DNA from: Candidatus Manganitrophus morganii
GTDB taxonomy: Bacteria; Nitrospirota; Nitrospiria; SBBL01; Manganitrophaceae
Length of the DNA: 64,000 bases
Reading direction: 5' to 3'
NCBI GenBank assembly: GCA_021651055.1
Contig: JAJHOH010000001.1
Location: forward strand, 930,001 to 994,000
Within the stretch, counting starts at the first letter, position 1; each line of letters starts with the position of its first letter. The position numbers and the translations under genes were made by a program. A model generated the notes under the pieces. It was given only the letters and a program-made list of their open reading frames with translations, was not told the origin of the DNA and searched no databases. Below, one piece after another: positions 1-8,575 of this stretch.

Positions 1-189
1 CGACATCATAATCGACCATTTGTTTCTTTTACCATTTCTCATCAATGTTCCCCCCTGTATCTTTATTAATATTCTTGAAGATTGATCGATAACCGGATAT
101 TTATGAAACCGGCAATCCGGCGAATAGCCTTCTTACCCTTCTTTCTGTTTCCTGTTTTCTTCCCTTTACTACCTTACCGACGTACTAAA

Positions 190-1335
190 CTATCTCCGAC
201 CGTCACCATCACCGCCGTTGCTTCCCGAACCATCCGGGAAGTCGGTATTCAGACCGCTGCGCAGCTGTCCGGAGCCGGGGCCGCCCCAGCGATCCCACCA
301 GATCGGGGTCAACTGAAAGCTGTCGGAATCGTGGTTCGGAATCGGAGGCCGGCCCGAGCCGCTTGAACGGGTTGCATTACATCCCCCGCGGCGCCCTGCA
401 TCTTCTCTAAATTCGCCCTCCAACCGCCCGGTCGGATCGCCGAAATCGTTGCACCGGCTGAAACTGACGATTTGGTTGGTGACCGGATCGACGACTTTAA
501 CAACCGTGAGATCGTTCCAGAAATCGATCGGCCCGCCATCGCCGTCGTCACCGCGACCGCCAAACCCGCCATCATCGTCGCCCCCACCGCTCCCGATCGA
601 CCTGGCAATGACATGAGAAAGATCTCCGGAGCCGAGGGTAAAGTCCTCGTCTTGTGTAACGTCATCCCCATGGACTCCGTTAAAACCGGTAATCCAGACC
701 CCGACGTCTTGACGGACCCGAACCCTTCCCGTGGCGGTATCGAGGAAAGGCTGCTGTCTGAAAAACATGTCCATCTGGTTGAAGCCGCCCGACAATGCGG
801 CGACCTTCGACTCGACGATATCGAAATGGAGCTGAATCGGCTGTTTGAAGCCGTTGATGAAGCTATGGTCGGTCAGTCCCCAGGCGGGATCTTTCAGAAC
901 TTGATTGAAGATGATATTTCCCGTGGGGTCGTTGTTCGCCCCTTCCGTTCTCTTGACATACGAAGCAACGGAGAAATCGGTCGTCGTGATGTTTTGAAAA
1001 AAGAAGCTGTTCCCATTCTGAAGCGAAACCGTCTCCTGCAAGAACCCATTTCCTGTAATCGTATCGGAGATGGTCGCTCCGGGAATGGTCGCCGGATCGG
1101 TTCCCCAGGGGGCCGGGGCATCGGAAGGAAGCGGCGTCACGGTCGCCTGTGGAAGGGGACCGGGTTGAGGGGGCTGCGACCCGTTGTCGCCGCCGCCGCC
1201 ACCGCCGCCGCCAAATTGAGCCCAAACCGGCGTGGAACAAACAATGAGAAGAGCCGTAAAACTTAAGGTGGGAAGAATGTAACGAATGCTTTTCGAGGAT
1301 GGCAGTAAAGACTTCGAGCATCCAAGTATCTTCAT
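190..1335 (-). CDS. Secreted glycine-rich hypothetical protein
   Basis: Not recognised as a known family. The chosen ATG (complement of 1333-1335) follows a GGAG-containing leader; an in-frame ATG 11 codons upstream has no better site. The protein starts with a basic stretch and a hydrophobic signal peptide ending near VWAQ, then an eight-glycine run and a proline-rich linker. The body has no Cys-rich or enzyme motif that I can identify. The C-terminal third is Gly/Asp-rich low complexity (GGGDDDGGFGGRGDDGDGG) and the protein ends in another Gly/Asp stretch. It is probably exported to the periplasm or surface. The next gene upstream on the same strand is also an exported Gly-rich protein, but about 200 bases and a promoter separate them, so they need not be co-transcribed. 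Confidence 0.7.
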   Translation of the reverse strand: MKILGCSKSLLPSSKSIRYILPTLSFTALLIVCSTPVWAQFGGGGGGGGDNGSQPPQPGPLPQATVTPLPSDAPAPWGTDPATIPGATISDTITGNGFLQETVSLQNGNSFFFQNITTTDFSVASYVKRTEGANNDPTGNIIFNQVLKDPAWGLTDHSFINGFKQPIQLHFDIVESKVAALSGGFNQMDMFFRQQPFLDTATGRVRVRQDVGVWITGFNGVHGDDVTQDEDFTLGSGDLSHVIARSIGSGGGDDDGGFGGRGDDGDGGPIDFWNDLTVVKVVDPVTNQIVSFSRCNDFGDPTGRLEGEFREDAGRRGGCNATRSSGSGRPPIPNHDSDSFQLTPIWWDRWGGPGSGQLRSGLNTDFPDGSGSNGGDGDGRR

Positions 1336-1426
1336 AACGAATACTCCCGCTCCAAAATGGTGAAGCAACTGCCTTTCTGAATAAAACCGAGACTGTATAT
1401 CTTATACTGCTATTTACGGAGACTTC

Positions 1427-1455
1427 ACTCTACATAAAAAAAACTAACCTGTCAA
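1427..1455 (-). promoter_or_regulatory. Sigma-70-type promoter for the secreted Gly-rich protein
   Basis: On the minus strand TTGACA (complement of 1450-1455) is followed after 17 bases by TAGAGT (complement of 1427-1432). The -35 box is perfect and the -10 box is weak. Surrounding DNA is very AT-rich. It would leave a leader of roughly 85 bases before the ATG at 1335. Confidence 0.45.
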
Positions 1456-1540
1456 CAAAAATTTCAAATAAAAATTTAAATTTCATTAAGTATAAAACGC
1501 GCCTATTACCTACCGATAAAACCGATATTTCATAGACACC

Positions 1541-3193
1541 TTAGGGAATGCCTCGCGCATACTTAAGGTCCTCAGCATCCCCAGCGGCCCGGTAACTGAT
1601 GTGAACCGTTCCGTTGTCAACTGCAAGGTAGGTGTCCAATCCAACCTCACCGGGGGCGTCAATCGTATAGGTCGACCAACTCTCCGGGACGAGACAATTC
1701 GATGGACAGACCGCATACTTTAGATTCTTATTGTCATCGTTCCGGTAGCTGACATGGAGGACATTGCCCACCACTTTGATCTGGCTGCTCCCTCCCGCCG
1801 CATCGATGGCAATCTTCTCCCATGCATCACCGGTATCTGCGCAGCTACTTTCGCAACGGGCATACATTAGAAGACCGTTGCTGTTGTCCCGGTATGTAAC
1901 GTGTATGACATCACCGTCATCCACAGCCAGAGAATTCTCGGTTCCAACGTCAGCCTGATCCGCCCCCCCATTATCAACTACAATTGACTTCCAATTTATT
2001 GGGACAAGACCCTGATCGGAGCAATCATTAGACATAAGACAGGTTGCATATTTCATTGTTCCATCTAAGTAATAGCTGATATGGATCGCTGTATCGGTAA
2101 CAAATATATGGTTGGGCGCCCCGGCATCGTTTCCTTGCTCGCCGTTGATTTTATTCCACACTGCCCCAAGAGAATCACAAGATCCTGAACAGGTGGCATA
2201 AGCAATGATATCTTGACTTGAAGTGTCGCCGATCTTCCGGTAGCTGATGTGGACCGTGTTATTTCTAACTTTGATGTAGGTGTCTGTCACACCATAGAGG
2301 GTATCGTCAACAATTACCCGAGACCAGACCCAAGCGCTTCCATCCGCATTTTTTACCCCCTTGGCATACTTTAATATTCCCCGGTTATCGTTGTCCGTCC
2401 CCCCCAATATAGACGCATCACTCGTATCCACATCCCGGTAGCTGACATGGAGGGTCTCCCCGTCGATTGCCAGGTTAATATCGCGGCCAAGCTTCTGGTC
2501 TTCGAGTTGATTAATCTCTAGATCGATCAATTCTTTTTTCCAATTTGCAGGATTGCTACAATCTGTCGAGCAGAAGGCATGTTTGGGAAGCCCGTCTTCT
2601 TCAGAATAGTAGACAATATGGGTCCTCCCCGTGATGTCCAGGGCAATTGCGGTGCACTCGCCGGTATTGATCCCGTCACCATCCACAGTAATGCTGCTAA
2701 ATGAAAGGGGGGGGACAAATACTTCCGTTTCAAACGACCACACGTAAGGAGAAGAGAGGAGATTCCCCTCCTGGTCTCTCACCTGCGGCAAGAGTGTCAG
2801 TGTATAAGAAAAATCATATTCCAAATTGGTTGTACGACTCAAGCGAATTATCTTGCAGTCCGCATCGACGCAGACCGCCGCATATCCGATGTTCCCCAAA
2901 CCTTCCAGACCCCCCTGAAAAGTAGCGACGTCCATTGATTTGTCGAAGGTGATCTCAATGAAGGCGCTGACCGAAACGGAATTCCCTTGGGGTGCCGCAG
3001 AAATGACCGACGGCGGGTCTGTGTTGGGTGTTCCCGGATTTCCTCCGCCGGGCGGAGGATTGTTCGGAGGAGGATTGGTTCCATCGGAGCCACCCCCACC
3101 CCCTCCGCCGCCGCACCCAAACAAGAGGGCAACAAGAAGGGATAGGATGAAAAGCGTTTGTCCGGGTCTAAAGATGAAAAGACGGCGTTCCAC
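1541..3193 (-). CDS. Lipoprotein with Big_5-like domain and seven-fold repeat domain
   Basis: The N-terminus has a signal peptide ending in the lipobox LLFGC, followed by a Gly run and a Pro/Gly/Asn linker, so it should be a lipid-anchored outer-membrane or surface protein. Residues about 60-155 resemble a bacterial Ig-like (Big_5/SbsA) domain (ITFDKSMD, then an ending YVWSFET). The rest is about seven imperfect repeats of roughly 50 residues with cores such as LHVSYR, VHISYR and IHVTYR. Several repeats have paired cysteines (CSGSC, CESSC, CPSNC), and the pattern suggests a beta-propeller. There are no catalytic residues that I recognise. Adhesion or ligand binding is the likeliest role, but that is inference. 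Confidence 0.8.
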   Translation of the reverse strand: MERRLFIFRPGQTLFILSLLVALLFGCGGGGGGGGSDGTNPPPNNPPPGGGNPGTPNTDPPSVISAAPQGNSVSVSAFIEITFDKSMDVATFQGGLEGLGNIGYAAVCVDADCKIIRLSRTTNLEYDFSYTLTLLPQVRDQEGNLLSSPYVWSFETEVFVPPLSFSSITVDGDGINTGECTAIALDITGRTHIVYYSEEDGLPKHAFCSTDCSNPANWKKELIDLEINQLEDQKLGRDINLAIDGETLHVSYRDVDTSDASILGGTDNDNRGILKYAKGVKNADGSAWVWSRVIVDDTLYGVTDTYIKVRNNTVHISYRKIGDTSSQDIIAYATCSGSCDSLGAVWNKINGEQGNDAGAPNHIFVTDTAIHISYYLDGTMKYATCLMSNDCSDQGLVPINWKSIVVDNGGADQADVGTENSLAVDDGDVIHVTYRDNSNGLLMYARCESSCADTGDAWEKIAIDAAGGSSQIKVVGNVLHVSYRNDDNKNLKYAVCPSNCLVPESWSTYTIDAPGEVGLDTYLAVDNGTVHISYRAAGDAEDLKYARGIP

Positions 3194-3395
3194 GATCGGA
3201 GAATCTCTTTAAATAAAGTTAATGCCTTCTAGAGTGAATTACCTTCTTTTTAATGTCAAGCTTTTTTTACCCTCTATGACATCCCTGTTCGATGCCTGAA
3301 CATGAACGAGAGAACTCGGAACGGGACCCGGTCCTCCCCTCGCGTTATACTCACCACATTGCAGAAGAGGGGATCTCTATGATAGGGTAAGCAAC

Positions 3396-4499
3396 ATGAC
3401 AGAGAGCAAAAAGAACATCCTCGCCTTCTCTTTTGAGGAGCTGGAAGCGTGGCTCCTTGACCTCGGCTGGAAAAAATACCGCGCCAAGCAGCTCCTCTCT
3501 TGGCTTTATCAGCGGCGGGCCGCCGATTTTGAAGAGATGACCGACCTCTCCAAGGCCGACCGCGCCCTTTTGGCCGAAAAGGCGTCTCTGCGCCATCTCG
3601 AGATTGTCACCCGCCGGAAGTCAATCGATGGAACTGAGAAGTTTCTCTTAGGGTTGGAGGATGGAAACCGGATCGAATCGGTCCTGATTCCGGACGACAA
3701 CCGCCTCACCCTCTGCATCTCTTCGCAGGCCGGCTGCACCCTCGACTGCGGCTTCTGCCTCACCGCCCAGGAGAAACTGAAGCGCAACCTGAAGGCCGAT
3801 GAAATCGTCGGCCAGATCCTCACCGTTCAACGGACCCTGCCGGAAGAGAGCCGAATCACCAATATCGTGATGATGGGAATGGGCGAACCGCTGGCGAATC
3901 TCACCCAGGTGGTCGAGGCGCTCAAACGGATGATCTCGCCGATCGGGCTCGGTTTCTCGCCGCGCCGGGTCACCGTCTCGACGGCGGGGATGGTCCCACA
4001 GATTTTAAAGCTCTGGGAAGAGGTGCCGGTGAACCTCTCAATTTCCTTAAATGCCACCACAAATGAAGTTCGGGACCAAATCATGCCGAAGGTCAACCGG
4101 CTCTACCCGATCGAAGAACTCTTGAAAGTCTGCAAAGCCTTCCCCCTTCCGTCTCGCCGGAGGATCACTTTCGAATATGTCCTTCTGGCCGGGGTGAACG
4201 ACACGCCCGAAGATGCCGCACGATTAGTCCGTCTGAGCCATGGGATCCGATGCAAGATCAACCTGATCCCTTTTAATGAATTTCTCGGTTCACCGTATCG
4301 CCGCCCGGCCGATCAGGATGTCTTGCGCTTCCAGGACATCCTGCACCACGCCGGCCTCACGGCCACCGTCCGGAAGAGCAAAGGAAGAGATATCCTCGCC
4401 GCCTGCGGCCAGCTCAACAGTGAAGTCGGCGCCGCATCCCTTCCTTTGGTCCAACCCGTTCGCCGGACGCAGACCCCAACCTCAGCGCTGCCCTGTTAA
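3396..4499 (+). CDS. rlmN: 23S rRNA (adenine2503-C2)-methyltransferase RlmN
   Basis: Radical-SAM enzyme that methylates C2 of A2503 in 23S rRNA, and in known cases also A37 of some tRNAs. The cluster-binding CxxxCxxC is visible as CTLDCGFC with C114, C118 and C121. The GMGEPLAN motif follows, as does the conserved SISLNA segment typical of the family. The catalytic cysteine near the C-terminus is in ILAACGQL. Length (367 residues) is normal. The gene sits alone between unrelated surface-protein genes and a small YHS gene. Function is confident. Confidence 0.95.
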   Translation: MTESKKNILAFSFEELEAWLLDLGWKKYRAKQLLSWLYQRRAADFEEMTDLSKADRALLAEKASLRHLEIVTRRKSIDGTEKFLLGLEDGNRIESVLIPDDNRLTLCISSQAGCTLDCGFCLTAQEKLKRNLKADEIVGQILTVQRTLPEESRITNIVMMGMGEPLANLTQVVEALKRMISPIGLGFSPRRVTVSTAGMVPQILKLWEEVPVNLSISLNATTNEVRDQIMPKVNRLYPIEELLKVCKAFPLPSRRRITFEYVLLAGVNDTPEDAARLVRLSHGIRCKINLIPFNEFLGSPYRRPADQDVLRFQDILHHAGLTATVRKSKGRDILAACGQLNSEVGAASLPLVQPVRRTQTPTSALPC

Positions 4500-4583
4500 A
4501 CACCACCCTCTTGAACCGCGGTTTCCTGAAACGCTACACTGGAATAGTGAGCGATTATCAGTTTAAAGCGAGGAGAGAGTGAT

Positions 4584-4739
4584 ATGGAAAAGTCGATGAC
4601 CGATCCGGTCTGCGGGATGCAGGTAACGAACGAGAACATCTGTACCGATTTTGAAGGAAAGCATTACTGCTTTTGCTCGGAGGGATGTTTTCAGAAGTTC
4701 CAGAAGTCTCCCGAACAATACGCCCGGAAGGCGGGATAA
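4584..4739 (+). CDS. Small YHS-domain protein
   Basis: A 51-codon gene with an AGGAGAG ribosome site ending about 7 bases before the ATG. It is essentially one YHS domain: TDPVCGMQV at residues 6-14, then HYCFCSEGCFQKF with paired cysteines, ending KSPEQYA. YHS domains occur in metal-transport ATPases and as free metal-binding proteins; the Cys pattern here suits copper or another soft metal. It precedes a strong hairpin and faces a Spy-like periplasmic protein. A metal-handling role is inference from the family. Confidence 0.85.
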   Translation: MEKSMTDPVCGMQVTNENICTDFEGKHYCFCSEGCFQKFQKSPEQYARKAG

Positions 4740-4753
4740 AGGAAGTCTCTCTG

Positions 4754-4784
4754 CTTGACCGGAGATCGCGGATCTCCGGTCAAG
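4754..4784. terminator. Bidirectional hairpin terminator
   Basis: A perfect 14-bp inverted repeat (CTTGACCGGAGATC, 3-base loop GCG, then its complement) lies between the ends of two convergent genes (stop at 4739 on plus, stop at 4800 on minus). AT-rich DNA follows on the plus side. It probably ends transcription from both directions. Confidence 0.75.
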
Positions 4785-4799
4785 TGAATACGAATCTAT

Positions 4800-5489
4800 T
4801 TATTCATCGTCGTCTTCGTACGAATCATCGGACATTCCCATCGATCCGTGCGGGGATCCCATCCCCATAGAGCCGTGCGGCGAGCCTTTACCACCCCCCA
4901 TCGAACCGTGGGGCGAGCCCTTCATCCCTTTTCCTTTACCCATTTTTCCGTGAGACATCCCGCCCATCATTGAATGCATTCCACCGCCGCCCATCGACAT
5001 CCGGCGCTCGATCATCGATCTGAATTTGTCATACTGAACATCGGAGAGAAACTCTTTCGCCTTGGCCATCGAGCGGACCCGAAACATCATCATATCGGTT
5101 TCCAGCGCTTCTTTTTCCTTCGCCTTTTTCTCGATCTTCGAAAGGTCAAGCTTCGGATCGGCGATCAACTCCTCCAGCTCAATCTCGGCCACCTGTAGAT
5201 TGGCCCGCTTTTGGATCCCTCCCTTGCGATAATCGATAAAAAGATCGTGGAGTTTTTTCGCCTGCTCGTCGTTCAGATTGAGCCCCTCCTTTAACCCCTC
5301 CGCCGAAAAGAAACTTCCGCCGCGCATCCCGGAAGACGGAGGATGGCCCTGCGGTCGTTCCGTCCGCCCTCCCCCCCCGCCGCGGTGGGGACTTTGGCCG
5401 GGGGATCCCTGCGCCATCACTGTCGTCGCGGTCAGAGAGACCATCAACATCCCGATTCCAATTTGCCGGAACAGATTCCGTTTGTCCAT
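4800..5489 (-). CDS. Spy/CpxP/ZraP-like periplasmic protein with Ser-Pro-His-Gly repeats
   Basis: The start at 5489 is set by an excellent GAGGAGG site about 7 bases upstream; the upstream in-frame extension crosses poor sequence. A signal peptide ends near VMAQG. The middle is helical with the LNDEQAKKLHDLFIDYRKG segment typical of LTXXQ/CpxP proteins and an acidic coiled region. The C-terminal 60 residues are Met/Gly/His-rich with three copies of a GSPHGSMG unit and an acidic tail SYEDDDE. In the family such proteins are periplasmic chaperones or metal sensors. The His/Met tail suggests copper or other metal binding, as inference. The divergent neighbour begins at 5685. Confidence 0.75.
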   Translation of the reverse strand: MDKRNLFRQIGIGMLMVSLTATTVMAQGSPGQSPHRGGGGGRTERPQGHPPSSGMRGGSFFSAEGLKEGLNLNDEQAKKLHDLFIDYRKGGIQKRANLQVAEIELEELIADPKLDLSKIEKKAKEKEALETDMMMFRVRSMAKAKEFLSDVQYDKFRSMIERRMSMGGGGMHSMMGGMSHGKMGKGKGMKGSPHGSMGGGKGSPHGSMGMGSPHGSMGMSDDSYEDDDE

Positions 5490-5588
5490 CAGATTCCTCC
5501 TCAGATAATTTTTCGACTGGTCATCACAAGTGTCTATAATAAACGAAAATCCTTCATCAGACAACCGCCGGTTCCGAGCCACGCAAAA

Positions 5589-5616
5589 GTTGGGGTTCAA
5601 CATGTTGAACCCCAAC
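5589..5616. promoter_or_regulatory. Perfect 28-bp palindrome between divergent genes
   Basis: The sequence GTTGGGGTTCAACA is followed immediately by its exact reverse complement, giving an uninterrupted 28-bp palindrome. It ends six bases upstream of a canonical -35 box (5623) that reads toward the peptidase gene, and lies 100 bases upstream of the Spy-like gene. The position fits an operator. A transcribed hairpin is the alternative. Confidence 0.6.
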
Positions 5617-5622
5617 GCTGCC

Positions 5623-5652
5623 TTGACACACTTTTTAAGCATCTGTTAAGAT
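5623..5652 (+). promoter_or_regulatory. Sigma-70-type promoter for the M16 peptidase operon
   Basis: TTGACA at 5623-5628 is followed after 18 bases by TAAGAT at 5647-5652. The predicted start near 5659 is about 26 bases ahead of the ATG at 5685. It probably serves the four overlapping genes 5685-10006. Confidence 0.65.
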
Positions 5653-5684
5653 GACCGAGTTTAGAAAATCGCTTAGGAGCCAGG

Positions 5685-7082
5685 ATGCATCGAAGAGAAA
5701 GATCGCCCCGCCGGAACCCTTCCCTCTTTTTCCTTCTTTTATTTTTCCTTCTCGTCCCCGTCTTCGGCCAGGCCGCCAAGATCGAAGAGGTGATTCTTCC
5801 CAACGGCCTCAAGGTGATCTTGCTGGAGGAGCACAAAGCGCCGGTCGTCACCTTCCAGGTCTGGTACAAGGTCGGCTCGCGGAATGAGATCACCGGCAAA
5901 ACCGGCCTCTCCCATCTCCTCGAGCATATGATGTTCAAGGGAACCCCGAAGTATGGAAAGGGAGAGTTCTCACGGATCGTCGCCAAAAACGGTGGGACAG
6001 AGAACGCCTTCACCGGGAACGACTACACCGCCTACTTCGAAAACTTCGCTTCGGATCGAATCGAGTTGTCGCTGGAGCTGGAATCGGACCGGATGCAAAA
6101 CCTCATCATCGATCCGAAAGAGTTCCAACTGGAGGCGGAGGTCGTGAAAGAGGAACGCCGGACCCGAACGGACGACGACCCCTACTCCTTCCTGATCGAA
6201 AAATTATACGCCATTGCCTTTTTGGTCCACCCCTACCATGCGCCGGTCATCGGCTGGATGAGCGATCTCGACCATCTCACCCGCGACGACGCCTTCGACT
6301 ACTATAAACGTTATTACCAGCCGAACAACGCGACAATCGTCGTGGTGGGAGACTTCAATACCAAGATCCTCCTCCCCAAAATCAAGACGGCCTTCGAGAA
6401 GATCCCCAAAGGGCCGGCGCCGCCGAAATACATTCCGCCCGAACCCCCTCAGCTCGGCGAGCGGCGGACCGTTGTAAAACGGGAGGCGCAGCTGCCGTTT
6501 GTCTTCACCACGTTTCATACTCCCAACTACAAGAGTCCCGATACCTATGCGCTGACGCTCCTCGCAAATATTCTTTCGTCCGGAAAAAGCTCCCGGCTCT
6601 ACCGCGGCCTCGTTTATCAGCAGCAGATCGCGCTCGATGCCGGCGGCCATTACGACGGCCTGACCGCCGATCCGGAGCTCTTCTACGTCTACGCGACGGC
6701 GCGTCCGCAGGTTTCCCCTGAAGAAATCGAAGAGGCCTTGACCGATGAGATCAGCCGGCTTCAAACGGAGCCGGTCTCCAATCAGGAGCTGCAAAAAGCG
6801 AAGAACCAGATCGAAGCTGAATTTATTCTGGGATCCGATTCCAACTTCTATCGCGCCATGCGGATCGGCACGGCGGAGACGGTCGGCGCGGGGCATGAAT
6901 ATGTCACCCGGTTCGTCGACAACATCCGGAAGGTCACCGCACAGGATGTCCTGCGCGTCGCCCGGAAGTACCTGGTCGAGGATCAGCGGAGCGTCGGCAC
7001 CCTTCTTCCCCCTTCCGCGGGAGAAGAGGCCGAAGCGGCGGAAAGCACCGCTCCCGATGAGCCTGCAAAGGAGTCTCGATGA
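5685..7082 (+). CDS. M16-family zinc metallopeptidase, catalytic subunit
   Basis: Exported zinc peptidase of the pitrilysin/processing-peptidase superfamily. A basic N-terminus and hydrophobic segment (LFFLLLFFLLVPVFG) form a signal peptide. The inverted zinc motif HxxEH is present as HLLEH near residue 80, with the downstream glutamate in AEVVKEERR completing the site. Length (465) fits a single two-domain M16 subunit. The stop overlaps the start of a second M16 gene in an ATGA arrangement, so the two are translationally coupled and likely form a heterodimer, as mitochondrial-type processing peptidases do. The substrate is unknown. Confidence 0.9.
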   Translation: MHRRERSPRRNPSLFFLLLFFLLVPVFGQAAKIEEVILPNGLKVILLEEHKAPVVTFQVWYKVGSRNEITGKTGLSHLLEHMMFKGTPKYGKGEFSRIVAKNGGTENAFTGNDYTAYFENFASDRIELSLELESDRMQNLIIDPKEFQLEAEVVKEERRTRTDDDPYSFLIEKLYAIAFLVHPYHAPVIGWMSDLDHLTRDDAFDYYKRYYQPNNATIVVVGDFNTKILLPKIKTAFEKIPKGPAPPKYIPPEPPQLGERRTVVKREAQLPFVFTTFHTPNYKSPDTYALTLLANILSSGKSSRLYRGLVYQQQIALDAGGHYDGLTADPELFYVYATARPQVSPEEIEEALTDEISRLQTEPVSNQELQKAKNQIEAEFILGSDSNFYRAMRIGTAETVGAGHEYVTRFVDNIRKVTAQDVLRVARKYLVEDQRSVGTLLPPSAGEEAEAAESTAPDEPAKESR

Positions 7083-8575
7083 GTTATTCCGGAAAGCCGG
7101 CCCTCTTCCCGGGGCCTCTTGTTCGTTTGATCCTCCTTCTTTTTCTCGTTTCCATTTTCACATCGGTCGTCCCCGCTTCCGCCGCGGAGATCAAACCAAA
7201 GCGGCTGGTTTTGGAAAATGGGATCACCCTTTTGATCCTGGAGCGCCCTTCCCTCCCGATCGTCAGCGTCGAGGCGCTGATTCGGGCCGGCTCCCTCTAT
7301 GATCCGAACGACAAGGCCGGCCTCGCCAACCTGACCGCCTCGCTCCTCGATGAAGGGACCAAGAAGCGGAGCGCAACCCAAATCGCCGATGCGGTCGATT
7401 TCATCGGGGCCAACCTCGCAGCCAGCGCCAGCGAAGATTATATGACCGCCAGTCTCCGGGTCATCAAGAAGGAGGTGGATACCGGGTTCGATCTCTTGTC
7501 CGACATCCTCATCAACCCCGCTTTCGATCCGAAAGAGGTGGAGCGGGTTCGAAAAAATATCCTCGGCAGCATCCTCTCGGAAAAAGACCAACCCCAGACG
7601 ATCGCCGACCGGGCCTTCCGAAGCATCATCTTCGGCGAGCACCCCTATCAACATCCGGTGATCGGCCGGGAGGAGACGGTTCCGAACATCACACGCGAAG
7701 AGATCGCCGCCTTCCATCATACTTATTATGCCCCGAACAATCTGATCCTCTCGATCGTCGGCGACGTCACAGAGAGGGAAGCGGTGGCGCTCGCCAAAAA
7801 GTATTTCGGGAAGTGGGAACGAAAGCAGATCATTTTTCCGAGAATCGGCCCTCCCTCCCCCGTTCAGGCGAGAAAAATGGAGCTGATCGACAAGGAGCTG
7901 TCCCAGGCAAGCGTCATCCTCGGCCACGTCGGCATCGAGCGGGGAAATCCCGACTATTACGCCGTTACGGTGATGAATTACATTCTCGGCGGCGGCGGAT
8001 TCTCTTCGCGGATGATGACCGATATCCGGGACAACAAAGGTCTCGTCTACTCGATTTACTCCCTCTTCGACGCCAACCGGTTTCCCGGCGAATTCGCCGT
8101 AAACCTTCAGACCAAATCGAAGAGCGCCAACGAGGCGATTGAGGGGGTTCTGGCCGAGATTCAGAAAATCCGGAGCGCGCCGGTCACCGAAACGGAGCTC
8201 GCCGAAGCAAAGGCCTACCTGGTCGGAAGTTTCCCGCTGCGGATGGAGACCACAGCGCGCCTCGCCTCGCTCCTCTCCGCCATCGAGTACTATCAACTCG
8301 GGCTCGACTACTTCGAAAAGTACCCGAGCTATATCAAGAAGGTCACTCAAGACGACATCCTGCGGGTCGCCAAGAGGTATCTCGACCCGGAACACTACGC
8401 GCTGGTCGTCGTCGCGAAGCAGAGCGAAGCGAACGTGAAGGAGCCTCCCGCTCCTCCGCCGGTGGAATCGGGGGCGGGGGCGATGAAAAACGCCCCTGAA
8501 CCGGAGGGGGGAATCCGAACAAGCGACCCGCCGCTGATCAACATCCCCGAGAGCAAAGAGGGAGCGGCCCGGTGA
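7079..8575 (+). CDS. M16-family peptidase-like protein, non-catalytic subunit
   Basis: Second M16 protein, coupled to the catalytic gene by a 4-base overlap. A signal peptide ends near VPASAAE. At the place of HxxEH it has GLANLTASLLDEG, so the zinc-binding histidines are missing and it should not be active by itself. Otherwise the M16 fold signature is retained (NNLILSIVGDV; GGGGFSSRMMTDIRDNKGLVYSIYS). Known M16 pairs consist of one active and one inactive substrate-binding subunit, which is the likely role here. The C-terminus carries a proline-rich tail. The end overlaps the GTG start of larE. Confidence 0.9.
   Translation: MSYSGKPALFPGPLVRLILLLFLVSIFTSVVPASAAEIKPKRLVLENGITLLILERPSLPIVSVEALIRAGSLYDPNDKAGLANLTASLLDEGTKKRSATQIADAVDFIGANLAASASEDYMTASLRVIKKEVDTGFDLLSDILINPAFDPKEVERVRKNILGSILSEKDQPQTIADRAFRSIIFGEHPYQHPVIGREETVPNITREEIAAFHHTYYAPNNLILSIVGDVTEREAVALAKKYFGKWERKQIIFPRIGPPSPVQARKMELIDKELSQASVILGHVGIERGNPDYYAVTVMNYILGGGGFSSRMMTDIRDNKGLVYSIYSLFDANRFPGEFAVNLQTKSKSANEAIEGVLAEIQKIRSAPVTETELAEAKAYLVGSFPLRMETTARLASLLSAIEYYQLGLDYFEKYPSYIKKVTQDDILRVAKRYLDPEHYALVVVAKQSEANVKEPPAPPPVESGAGAMKNAPEPEGGIRTSDPPLINIPESKEGAAR

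Noticed and set aside
1541-3193. The seven repeats as an adhesin of a named family
   Set aside because: The repeat core is clear, but I cannot match it to a specific family by eye, so only a propeller-like fold is suggested.
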